The notes under the pieces are model-generated. The model searched no databases, was not told where the DNA came from, and saw nothing but the letters and a program-made list of their open reading frames with translations. Position numbers and translations under genes: made by a program. Positions 1-5,883 of a stretch of 12,854 nucleotides of DNA are shown one piece after another (the first letter of the stretch is position 1; every line of letters starts with the position of its first letter). The stretch is from Dehalococcoidia bacterium (GTDB lineage: Bacteria > Chloroflexota > Dehalococcoidia > GIF9 > UBA5620): positions 1 through 12,854 of the forward strand of contig JADHWZ010000040.1 of assembly GCA_016783225.1 (NCBI GenBank), in the 5' to 3' direction.

Positions 1-110
1 CCCCTTCCCTGCCAGATGTAGCAGTAGAAGTCCTCGGCGAGTTGTACGGACCGATGCCAGCTAGACGATTGATAAGCCATAGCTTTGAACCCAACAGAAT
101 TATAAGGTAA
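1..110 (+). CDS. 3' end of an unidentified protein (partial)
   Basis: Reading in frame from base 3 gives about 35 codons without a stop, ending in TAA at 108-110. The peptide reads PSLPDVAVEVLGELYGPMPA and then RRLISHSFEPNRIIR. It has a normal mix of hydrophobic and charged residues, while the other two plus frames are interrupted (TAG in one) or low in quality. This suggests the tail of a real gene that starts left of the window. I do not recognise the family. It lies 38 bp before the next plus-strand gene, so the two may be co-transcribed. The short length means chance cannot be ruled out. Confidence 0.5.
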   Translation, partial: PSLPDVAVEVLGELYGPMPARRLISHSFEPNRIIR

Positions 111-148
111 AATGGCGACAGAAACCAAACATTGGATTCCAGCGAGAT

Positions 149-721
149 TTGAGAACTGTGGGGGAAATCAAGAGCGCCTGGGAAATCGCCCGGGAAAAAG
201 CCGATAAACTAGGTGAGCTCTCAGCAGAGGAACGTCAGAAGCAAAGACAAGACAGATGCCGGTTGATTGGCCAGTCACTTGCTGAGAAGTACGTTAGTCA
301 GCACGACAGTCAACCTTTGGAAACTGAGCTAAGAAAACACGACAGCGAAGATAGAGACCTCATAGGCCGTGCCGCTCTTCAACGGCTTGTCGAAGGGATT
401 GACCTGGGGTTTGGTCACATGCTAGACAAAATAGGCCAGGGCATTCTCATGTTGGCCAAAACCGAAACGGCAGCGAAAGCTTCGGAGGGAATAAAGGAGC
501 TTTTCGTCGAGTACGGGGAGGCCGAAGAGGTGGAAAGGCAAGACATAGAGAGAGCCGGCAGGGAGATGCTCCACCAGCTAAGAATCTCAGGCACAGCTAT
601 CAGCCAGGTCAACATTCGAGCCAAAGAGGAATGGCAGAAAAAGATGAGCCAATTGGCTCGACCTTTCGAAGAGCGACTAAACAGGCTCAAGCAAGACCTT
701 CTGGGCAATGCACGTGTTTAG
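149..721 (+). CDS. Charged helical protein of unknown function, 190 aa
   Basis: The product is soluble, very rich in Glu, Lys, Arg and Gln, and predicted almost wholly helical, with no signal peptide or membrane segment. Visible blocks are an N-terminal stretch IKSAWEIAREKADKLGELSA (residues 7-26), a middle helix around LQRLVEGIDLGFGHMLDKIG, and a C-terminal heptad-like region that could form a coiled coil (about residues 125-185). I cannot assign a family or function. The start is uncertain: TTG at 149 has no good ribosome site, GTG at 158 is equally possible and would begin just before the conserved-looking IKSAWEIA block. A third candidate, ATG at 112, has an AGG box close before it but lies in another frame (see findings on the run of five G at 160-164). 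It converges on the rtcA gene with only 9 bp between stops and no obvious terminator. Confidence 0.8.
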   Translation: MRTVGEIKSAWEIAREKADKLGELSAEERQKQRQDRCRLIGQSLAEKYVSQHDSQPLETELRKHDSEDRDLIGRAALQRLVEGIDLGFGHMLDKIGQGILMLAKTETAAKASEGIKELFVEYGEAEEVERQDIERAGREMLHQLRISGTAISQVNIRAKEEWQKKMSQLARPFEERLNRLKQDLLGNARV

Positions 722-730
722 AGCCGCTTT

Positions 731-1777
731 TCATCTACCATAGCCTACCCCCCATATTTTGAGACGATTGCCGATTATCTCTGTTTTAGCACCGAACCTG
801 CCCAGAACATGCTCCACAAGCCATAAGTTAGCCTCAATATGATCAGTCACCTGAGGTATCACGTATTCTGTGATGCCCTCAGCTAAGGCCGCATACACTA
901 TCAGTTGGTCTGCCAGGAACCTATCAACAGTCGCTCCGGAGCTAATATCCTCAACAAGATTGTTTGCCACATAGCTGCCAATACCTTCAGCGCGCCTTCC
1001 TTTCCTCCCCGCCCTGTCCGAACCAAGAAGACAGCCGCCGGCCTTTGCCCAGATGGCCAGAGCAGCACCCTCATGGCGGGCCGTACTATCATAAAGGGAC
1101 TCTATCCTGGCATCATAACCTTGCTGTCTCAACGCCCGGTCACACTCCTTTGCCATTCTGTCACTAACCCTGAGCTTCCTCAAATGCGAAGAAAGTGCAA
1201 CTCCTTGTACTTGTTCCATCTCACCGCGGACAAGAAGCCTGATGGGTTCGAGCTTACCGGCCACCGGTTCCACGCTCACCTTGATGACGCCATCACCTTG
1301 CTCAGCGTACCCAGGGCGCTCGATTTCCAGGCCAACACATATTCCCATCTTCCGTAGGGTAGGAAAAAGAACGTGTTTCATATGATAAGCCGAAGGAGCG
1401 AAGTCCTGAAACAGGCCGCCCGAGATACGGAAGGTAGTTGGTTCCCCTGCAAAACAGGCCAAGGGCAACACGGTCATAGCCAGCATGGTAGTTGAGCCGC
1501 CAGTGCCTATGTTCCAACTGTAGTAGCCGCCTGCTATCCCTCTCCCTGGCCTGTATTCTATTTCCGTTGCGCCAATCTCCACCCCCTCTACCTCACCCTG
1601 AGACATATCCCGGCAAGATAGAACTGCCTGCCGATGCTGATGGCGCAAGCCAGGCTTCTCCCTGCCCGCCCGGATATTCCACATATGCAAGTTCTCGGCC
1701 AGCAAGGTAGCCAAGCTGACTCCATGACGAAGCAGTGTCCCACTGCCTGACTTGACTGAACCGTCTAGCTCTATCAC
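731..1777 (-). CDS. rtcA: Divergent RNA 3'-terminal phosphate cyclase (RtcA family)
   Basis: RtcA converts an RNA 3'-phosphate to a 2',3'-cyclic phosphate using ATP, through a covalent histidine-AMP. The 348-aa length fits the family. Family hallmarks seen: DGS at 5-7, LLR with Arg17, IRAGREKPGL (35-44), QH at 47-48, an IGTGGS block (90-95), SGG with a shifted AP (119-128), ADQL (289-292), and His313 in the DHIEANL block, which matches the adenylylated histidine (His309 in E. coli). Odd features: the usual GEGGGQ loop reads KSGSGT, so the acidic residue equivalent to E. coli Glu14 is Ser10, and the GGTD loop is also altered. The start is GTG at 1775-1777; no other start lies between it and an upstream in-frame TGA, and its ribosome site is weak. 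It lies 123 bp downstream of the HExxH gene on the same strand. No rtcB is visible nearby. Confidence 0.88.
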   Translation of the reverse strand: MIELDGSVKSGSGTLLRHGVSLATLLAENLHMWNIRAGREKPGLRHQHRQAVLSCRDMSQGEVEGVEIGATEIEYRPGRGIAGGYYSWNIGTGGSTTMLAMTVLPLACFAGEPTTFRISGGLFQDFAPSAYHMKHVLFPTLRKMGICVGLEIERPGYAEQGDGVIKVSVEPVAGKLEPIRLLVRGEMEQVQGVALSSHLRKLRVSDRMAKECDRALRQQGYDARIESLYDSTARHEGAALAIWAKAGGCLLGSDRAGRKGRRAEGIGSYVANNLVEDISSGATVDRFLADQLIVYAALAEGITEYVIPQVTDHIEANLWLVEHVLGRFGAKTEIIGNRLKIWGVGYGR

Positions 1778-1807
1778 TTGACTTGGAGGCCACCCCTGCC
1801 GAAATCA

Positions 1808-1826
1808 CAGAGTTCGGCAAACTCTG
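1808..1826 (-). promoter_or_regulatory. Perfect hairpin in the rtcA leader
   Basis: A perfect 7-bp inverted repeat, CAGAGTT and AACTCTG with a 5-base loop, ends about 30 bases upstream of the rtcA start. No T-run follows it on either strand, so a simple intrinsic terminator is unlikely. It could be an attenuator-like or protein-binding leader structure, or an operator. The function is inferred only from position and symmetry. Confidence 0.35.
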
Positions 1827-1900
1827 AAGCGAAAGGCAAAAAAGGTGACGAGCGGAATTGAAGGAATAGGCTATCCCTGAATGAGTCTGTGGCCGGCACC

Positions 1901-2776
1901 CTACGCTAGGCTCATAGCCTGAAGCAAAGCAGAATCTACATTCGTATGGGTATCTTCGGTCAGGCTTTCGACTATCACATTTGTCACCTGGAGCAACCTA
2001 TTCTGCTCAGCATCTCCCAGATGCTCTACCAGTTCCTCCACCCGTCTCCCTAAGTGGACTTGCTGCTCCAGAGAAATCTTCTTTGACCGCGGCAGCGCCA
2101 ACAAAGGATGAGCAAACAGCGTTGGCCTAAGTAAAGCCGTCTGATAGGTAAACCTGGCCTGGCGGTCTGTCTTGGCCGTTTTCCAAGCCAGTTTCTCTTG
2201 CTCCGAGGGTTGCAACCACTCCAAGGCAAAAGCAAACTGGCAACCAATGTAGTCATGCCGCACCAAGAATCTGGTTGCTTCAAAATCCTTGACAGCCACA
2301 GACAGGTCACGAAGAGCCTGGTCCAGCGCAGTCGAATCAATCGCCTTAATCATAGCTGTACGGCGGCAGTCCTCAGGAATTCTGAAAATGTAGTACTCCA
2401 ACGATCCGTGGAGGACACTGTGAGCTGCCTCGTGTCTCACGGCCCCAAGCCTGGCCAATCTGCTAAACCTGGCTAGATTCTCAAAGCAGAAGATTATTCG
2501 TGGGTAGCCTCGCCAGGCATCGTGAGCGCAAATAGACTCCTCATCACCGCTGGTGGTTATACCTAGCTTGAACTTCTCGTCCTTGAGAAAAGCCCGCATC
2601 GTGCTTTCCCTGTCCACTATATGAACGTCGACCTTGTATGGAATCCTCGAACCGAAGCGTCGATAGCAATCGCGCAGCGCGCCAGCTACTTCTCTCCTGA
2701 CACCCCAGGGAATACGCCCCTTGGTGATGAGATTCAGTTCCACCTTCACCATGTCCGATGGCAACAAAGATAGCAA
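1901..2776 (-). CDS. Putative zinc metallopeptidase with HExxH motif
   Basis: This protein of up to 291 aa contains HEAAH at residues 115-119 (in GAVRHEAAHSVLHG), the zinc-binding and catalytic helix of gluzincin peptidases. About 50 residues later, KDFEATRFLV (163-172) resembles the second metal helix of such enzymes (compare ExxAD), so Glu166 is the likely third ligand. No signal peptide or membrane segment is seen, so a cytoplasmic role is inferred. The C-terminal 100 residues are helical and of unknown role. The substrate is unknown, and the family cannot be named more closely than a minigluzincin or M48-like fold. The 2776 start is TTG; ATG at 2752 (MVKVELNL) is a good alternative, and a possible promoter overlaps the TTG (see separate entry). 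It precedes rtcA on the same strand and may share its transcript. Confidence 0.7.
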   Translation of the reverse strand: MLSLLPSDMVKVELNLITKGRIPWGVRREVAGALRDCYRRFGSRIPYKVDVHIVDRESTMRAFLKDEKFKLGITTSGDEESICAHDAWRGYPRIIFCFENLARFSRLARLGAVRHEAAHSVLHGSLEYYIFRIPEDCRRTAMIKAIDSTALDQALRDLSVAVKDFEATRFLVRHDYIGCQFAFALEWLQPSEQEKLAWKTAKTDRQARFTYQTALLRPTLFAHPLLALPRSKKISLEQQVHLGRRVEELVEHLGDAEQNRLLQVTNVIVESLTEDTHTNVDSALLQAMSLA

Positions 2777-2795
2777 TGTTAGCCTGCAAAGTCAA
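2767..2795 (-). promoter_or_regulatory. Possible promoter of the HExxH gene
   Basis: On the minus strand TTGACT (2790-2795) and TATCTT (2767-2772) are separated by exactly 17 bp. This matches five of six and four of six consensus bases. Transcription would begin near 2760, which would exclude the TTG start at 2776 and favour ATG at 2752 with a leader of only about 7 bases. The -10 match is modest, so this is tentative. Confidence 0.3.
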
Positions 2796-2840
2796 TCATG
2801 TCTGCGACTATGTAAGGCGAGTGCAGGGAATGCCCGTGAA

Positions 2841-3020
2841 ATGAAGGAGGTTCTATGGAGGAACCAGATTGATCCTGAGATCTTACCAAAGGGATGGCGC
2901 ACGAAGAGTCAAGCCTTGCTGCGATTCGCTGGGTCCCTGAGAGCAGGCTTCAGAAGGCAGCATGACCCCCTGGCAAGGGACTTGAATGACCGTGATCGCA
3001 TTTCGTCCTGCCTAGCCTAG
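2841..3020 (+). CDS. Possible small protein, 59 aa (doubtful)
   Basis: ATG at 2841 opens a 59-codon frame ending in TAG. The peptide begins MKEVLWRNQIDPEILPKGWR and is basic. The phrase LPKGWRTKSQALLRFAGS vaguely recalls the C-terminal part of AbrB/MazE-type antitoxins, but this is only an impression. The preceding AGGGA is about 12 bases from the ATG, which is loose. The same frame is open further upstream into the HExxH gene on the opposite strand. It could be a gene fragment or chance. Confidence 0.2.
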   Translation: MKEVLWRNQIDPEILPKGWRTKSQALLRFAGSLRAGFRRQHDPLARDLNDRDRISSCLA

Positions 3021-3023
3021 ATG

Positions 3024-3029
3024 TATAAT
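3024..3029 (+). promoter_or_regulatory. Consensus -10 box upstream of the permease gene
   Basis: A perfect TATAAT lies 115 bases before the permease start. At 17-bp spacing the -35 position reads TTTCGT, a poor match, so a real promoter here would need an activator or a -10-dominated mode. Confidence 0.3.
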
Positions 3030-3144
3030 TACAGCAACATGATTTGGCTGTTGTGGACCTCCATCAAGCAACTGAGCTTGCTGGTGATTCTAGCAAGGTA
3101 ATCGAGCCGTCGAGTATCCCCCAGTTCAAGGGATCAAACAACGT

Positions 3145-4398
3145 ATGAAGTGGCTCAGTGAGAAAACACAACCCATGTTCAAGAATCTAAGGGCTTCCAT
3201 TTTCTTGGTATACAAGGCTATAAGCCGAGGCAGCAAAGGCACCCTTGCCCTGACAATTCTGGTTATCACACTCGCCTTCGTCAACATCACCTTCATTTCA
3301 TCGATACTGAGTGGCGCTGTGGACCTTGCTTACCAGCAGGCGGTAGACAATTATGTTTCTAACATAGTCATCGAGCCTGGCCAAGACGAGGACTACATCA
3401 AGAAGGTAGCTTCTCTCAAGACAAGAATAAGCATGATCCCAGGCGTGACAAGCTGTTCGTCTCATTACTCACTGGGTTCAACTATCACCTATGATGTGGA
3501 CAAAGACGGTGATGATGTGAGGGAAATCTCCTGGACCGTGAAGTCAATAAACCCCGAAGAGGAAACCAAGGTAACGAATATTCATAATTTCATGGTGGCC
3601 GGTCGATATCTGGATAAGTCAGACCGTGACCAGGTTATCATGGGCAGAGAGGTATCAGGTGGCTATGGCGCTGGTCTGGAGATTCAATCACTTAAGGGAG
3701 CAGAAGTCGGCGATGAAATAACAATACACTATAGCAACGGTATCACGCGCGACTACGAGATAAAGGGAATCTTCGTGACACAATTACCACTGGCGGACAT
3801 GGCTGTCTTTGTTACTGAGAAAGAGATGGAGTCTGTCCTGGGCGTACGCGACCGAGCGTCGGAGATCCTGGTGAGAACTGGTCAGCGCGGCCAGGAAGAA
3901 CTGTATATCCAGCGGTTGAGGCAGATCGGCATTGTCGATGAGGAGATCAGCCCCTGGATACGTTATATAGGGCTAATCTCGGGCATAACTCAAAGCTTCG
4001 AGGTCATCAAGAGAATAGTTGCCTTCATTGGACTGGTTGTGGCCGGAGTGACAATTTTTATCGTTATTTTCATCAATACAGTGAGCAGGCGCAGACAGAT
4101 CGGCATCCTGAAAGCAATTGGAATGGACGAGAAGATCATTATTGCCTCATACGTATTTCAGGCTCTACTGTATGCCGTTGTGGGGATAGGGGTAGGGCTA
4201 AGCGTGACATACTTTGTTCTGGTACCCCATTTCATCAGTCATCCATTGCCTTTCCCCATGGGTATGGTCAGCCTGCTCATAACCAGGAACGAGCTAACTG
4301 CCAGCATTGTAGGCTTGCTTCTGGTGAGTCTGGTCGGTGGACTGGTTCCTTCCTGGCGGGTCGCCAGAGAAAACATAATTAAGGCAATCTGGGGTTAG
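3145..4398 (+). CDS. FtsX/MacB-type ABC transporter permease
   Basis: This 417-aa membrane protein has the four-helix layout of the FtsX/MacB (LolCE-like) permeases: TM1 at about 33-55, a large extracytoplasmic MacB_PCD-like domain (about 56-280), TM2 at 291-313, TM3 at 333-360 and TM4 at 384-404. Family signatures are NTVSRRRQIGILKAIGM right after TM2 and VPSWRVARENIIKAIWG at the C-terminus. Such permeases pair with a MacB/LolD-type ATPase and use mechanical coupling to extrude peptides, lipids or lipoproteins, or to drive cell-wall hydrolases. Neither an ATPase nor a periplasmic adaptor is present on either side here. Start ATG 3145 has AAGGGA about 12 bases before it; ATG 3175 (MFKNLRAS) is an alternative that would match shorter family members. 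The substrate is unknown. Confidence 0.88.
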   Translation: MKWLSEKTQPMFKNLRASIFLVYKAISRGSKGTLALTILVITLAFVNITFISSILSGAVDLAYQQAVDNYVSNIVIEPGQDEDYIKKVASLKTRISMIPGVTSCSSHYSLGSTITYDVDKDGDDVREISWTVKSINPEEETKVTNIHNFMVAGRYLDKSDRDQVIMGREVSGGYGAGLEIQSLKGAEVGDEITIHYSNGITRDYEIKGIFVTQLPLADMAVFVTEKEMESVLGVRDRASEILVRTGQRGQEELYIQRLRQIGIVDEEISPWIRYIGLISGITQSFEVIKRIVAFIGLVVAGVTIFIVIFINTVSRRRQIGILKAIGMDEKIIIASYVFQALLYAVVGIGVGLSVTYFVLVPHFISHPLPFPMGMVSLLITRNELTASIVGLLLVSLVGGLVPSWRVARENIIKAIWG

Positions 4399-4410
4399 TC
4401 ATCTTGATAA

Positions 4411-4428
4411 AGGTAATAGACCTTACCT
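4411..4428 (+). terminator. Weak hairpin after the permease gene
   Basis: AGGTAA and TTACCT form a 6-bp stem with a 6-base loop, 12 bases past the permease stop codon. No U-run follows, so at most it is a weak or factor-dependent end signal. Confidence 0.25.
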
Positions 4429-4563
4429 GAAGTGGTTTGAGGCGCGAGCTTCCAGGTGGGATGTCTGATGCCTCAACAGCCCTGGGTGTCTCCGGGAACT
4501 CAGTCTTCTTCACCACAGCTTCCCCCTTTGTTGATTTTGTGGCTTGTCAGCCAGTTGCTCAGA

Positions 4564-4710
4564 CTAGGCTTGGCGGGCTGGTGTGTACCGTTCCATGTAC
4601 TGCTGGAGAGCCCTTTGAAGCAGTTGCTTTAGAGTAACATTCTCGTCGATGGCCCGCCGTTTGAGGTCTCTGTGAAGCTCGTCTGAAATACTAACTAGAA
4701 CCTTGCCCAT
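4564..4710 (-). CDS. Ribbon-helix-helix (CopG/Arc-type) regulator, 48 aa
   Basis: The 48-residue product starts MGKVLVSISDELHRDLKRRA and continues through TLKQLLQRALQQYMERY. It shows the complete ribbon-helix-helix pattern: one beta strand (KVLVSIS, 3-9) that would insert into the DNA major groove as a dimer, helix A (DELHRDLKRRAIDEN, 10-24) and helix B (TLKQLLQRALQQYMERY, 26-42). This is close to the minimal size for CopG/Arc-type repressors and many antitoxins. The start is well supported: GGAG at 4719-4722 lies 8 bases before ATG, with a near-consensus promoter just upstream. Inverted repeats over that promoter suggest it represses itself. No convincing toxin gene follows; the only open frame downstream (4379-4513) looks non-coding. 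It lies after the end of the large defence-like operon on the same strand but appears to be a separate transcription unit. Confidence 0.82.
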   Translation of the reverse strand: MGKVLVSISDELHRDLKRRAIDENVTLKQLLQRALQQYMERYTPARQA

Positions 4711-4730
4711 CTAGAGTACTCCGTTCATCT

Positions 4731-4758
4731 TGATTACTGATATTATACACATAATCAG
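4731..4758. promoter_or_regulatory. Nested inverted repeats over the RHH promoter (operator candidate)
   Basis: TGATTA (4731-4736) pairs with TAATCA (4752-4757), and CTGAT (4737-4741) pairs with ATCAG (4754-4758). TGATTA followed by TGATAT also makes a short direct repeat. The block covers the -10 box and likely transcription start. RHH dimers usually bind tandem or inverted short boxes, so autoregulation is the natural inference. Confidence 0.45.
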
Positions 4759-4769
4759 GGATTTGTCAA
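4742..4769 (-). promoter_or_regulatory. Near-consensus sigma-70 promoter of the RHH gene
   Basis: On the minus strand TTGACA (4764-4769) and TATAAT (4742-4747), both perfect, are separated by 16 bp. Transcription would start near 4735, giving a leader of about 25 bases that contains the GGAG ribosome site. It is the best promoter in the window and points to sigma-70 type transcription. Confidence 0.75.
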
Positions 4770-4788
4770 GTGTCTCGGGGCACTTTTT
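4768..4788 (+). terminator. Terminator-like hairpin next to the operon end
   Basis: AAGTGTC (4768-4774) can pair with GGCACTT (4779-4785) with one wobble and a TCGG loop, followed on the plus strand by further Ts to 4788. As a plus-strand signal it could stop transcripts from the permease side. On the minus strand the hairpin lies about 100 bases past the last operon stop codon but lacks a good U-run. It overlaps the -35 box of the RHH promoter. Confidence 0.35.
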
Positions 4789-4886
4789 GACTTGACGTTG
4801 ACAAACCTACTGTGGATTACTTTCCCGGGTCTAATCGAGTGGCTTGGCATTCAGTAATTTGGCTGCAAATTGGACGCTTGCCTTGT

Positions 4887-5525
4887 TTAAGAGTACTTAA
4901 CATAGAGAGTATCTGCGATCGCGTCGGCCCACAGGAATGTTAGGTCGCCGGGCTCGTTGTTCTGTTTCGTAGCCGCTTCAGATCCCAGATCGGCTAGTCT
5001 GAGGAGGCTGGGTCCCACAAGACCGTGGATTTCGCTCCAGATGCTGTAGTCCATTCCAGAATCACTGTCTTGGTCTCTGTATAAGGACAGCTCTTCGTTT
5101 GCCAGCGTTATGTCCCCGTCATGCTTAATGACCAAGTGCGCCCATACCGTGCGCACATTAGTCACCCAAAAGACGTCGGGACGCAGCATTGCTGCCATTT
5201 CGGAGCCGACGCTTATTTTAAGGTAGGGTAATTTCGCGTTGTAGATGGTCCTGGGGATCTCCGCAGGGGAGTTGCATGCAAAGAGGCGCGCAGCCAAATC
5301 GAAGACCTGCTCAGGCGTTGAGTGTTGTAAGACCCGAGGGCCTAATACATGTTCAGCTGCGCTGTAGTTGCCGGCATTCTCGCTGATTCCAAGTGCGAGG
5401 GGTACATAGCGTGAAATATCATGCTGCTCGAAGGCTCTTCGTAACTCACGATGTATGTCGACTCGGTGATTATAGTGATCACGCACGACAGAGTAGTCTA
5501 TGTCTTCCCACGGCTTGCCTACCAT
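4887..5525 (-). CDS. Unknown protein, 212 aa, last gene of the defence-like operon
   Basis: I do not recognise this protein. It is soluble, acidic and of mixed alpha/beta composition, without signal peptide, membrane segment or P-loop. A compact block NAKLPYLKISVGSEMAAMLR followed by PDVFWVTNVRTVWAHLV (roughly 92-128) looks like a beta-rich core, with a helical C-terminal end (LVGPSLLRLADLGSEAA). The start is firm: GGAGG with an 8-base spacer precedes the ATG. It is 87 bp behind the 82-aa gene on the same strand, with no sign of a promoter or terminator between, so it probably belongs to the PglZ/HerA operon. Size resembles the small accessory subunits BrxA and BrxB of BREX, but I see no motif that links it to either. 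An effector, adaptor or regulator role is equally open. Confidence 0.75.
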   Translation of the reverse strand: MVGKPWEDIDYSVVRDHYNHRVDIHRELRRAFEQHDISRYVPLALGISENAGNYSAAEHVLGPRVLQHSTPEQVFDLAARLFACNSPAEIPRTIYNAKLPYLKISVGSEMAAMLRPDVFWVTNVRTVWAHLVIKHDGDITLANEELSLYRDQDSDSGMDYSIWSEIHGLVGPSLLRLADLGSEAATKQNNEPGDLTFLWADAIADTLYVKYS

Positions 5526-5612
5526 ATGATCGTCCTCCTTAGAGCCTTGAAGAACCGAAAGACATCAGTTAGAATGGCCGAGGATACACCACGTTTGTTT
5601 GCACTGCTTGAT

Positions 5613-5861
5613 CTACAGACGGTACTGGAACCGGGTATTTGCGCCATTTGCCGGGCCTTCCATCGCCATACGTTTAACTCCAGCAAGCTGCTCGAACTTG
5701 TTTGCCCCCAGCGCCGCACACACAGCCGGTAGACGTGCTCTCAGCTCCATGGCGCTATGTATGTCTCCCCCTCTTATCCAAATCGTAGCATCTCCACGAG
5801 CACGCGCCAGGGCGATATGTTGTTCTATTGCAAACTGTCGAATCGAATCAGCCAGTTTCAT
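5613..5861 (-). CDS. Small basic protein, 82 aa, possible nucleic-acid binder
   Basis: ATG at 5861 is preceded by GGAGG with a 7-base spacer, which decides the start; a longer in-frame reading from 5957 would overlap the HerA gene by 74 bp and has no such site. The 82-residue product begins MKLADSIRQFAIEQHIALAR and carries a striking block TIWIRGGDIHSAMELRARLP, then AVCAALGANKFEQLAGV, ending in a Gly/Asn/Arg-rich tail. The order helix, strand, helix, helix and the positive charge would suit a small winged-helix-like DNA binder. The GDIH...RLPAVCxAL pattern looks like a conserved family signature, but I cannot name the family with certainty. It follows the HerA gene by 22 bp and is clearly part of the operon. 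Confidence 0.75.
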   Translation of the reverse strand: MKLADSIRQFAIEQHIALARARGDATIWIRGGDIHSAMELRARLPAVCAALGANKFEQLAGVKRMAMEGPANGANTRFQYRL

Positions 5862-5883
5862 TGCTGCACCTCCAGTTACTCCA

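Larger units (their letters stand above)
2777..3144. other. Intergenic region between divergent genes
   Basis: These 368 bp separate the minus-strand HExxH gene from the plus-strand permease gene. The left end holds the possible minus-strand promoter. A plus-strand TATAAT at 3024-3029 has no good -35 at the expected spacing. A plus-strand reading frame from ATG at 2841 to TAG at 3018-3020 (59 codons) and a 20-codon hydrophobic frame at 3039-3101 are the only coding possibilities. No tRNA-like fold, long repeat or insertion element is apparent. Confidence 0.6.

Noticed and set aside
905..1357. Plus-strand 150-codon frame inside rtcA
   Set aside because: It lies wholly antisense to rtcA, whose family motifs are clear; the peptide shows no domain.
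4379..4513. Minus-strand 44-codon frame downstream of the RHH gene, considered as a toxin partner
   Set aside because: Although a GGGGGA box precedes its GTG, the peptide is Pro-rich with no fold pattern or toxin motif and it overlaps the 3' end of the permease gene antisense.
4437..4637. Plus-strand open frame of 66 codons after the permease gene
   Set aside because: It covers most of the RHH gene on the other strand, has no good ribosome site, and its peptide has no recognisable pattern; the minus-strand RHH gene explains the region.
4887..4900. Palindrome TTAAGAGTACTTAA at the end of the 212-residue gene, considered as a terminator or site
   Set aside because: It is AT-rich, short and mostly explained by the last codons; no T-run follows on the minus strand.
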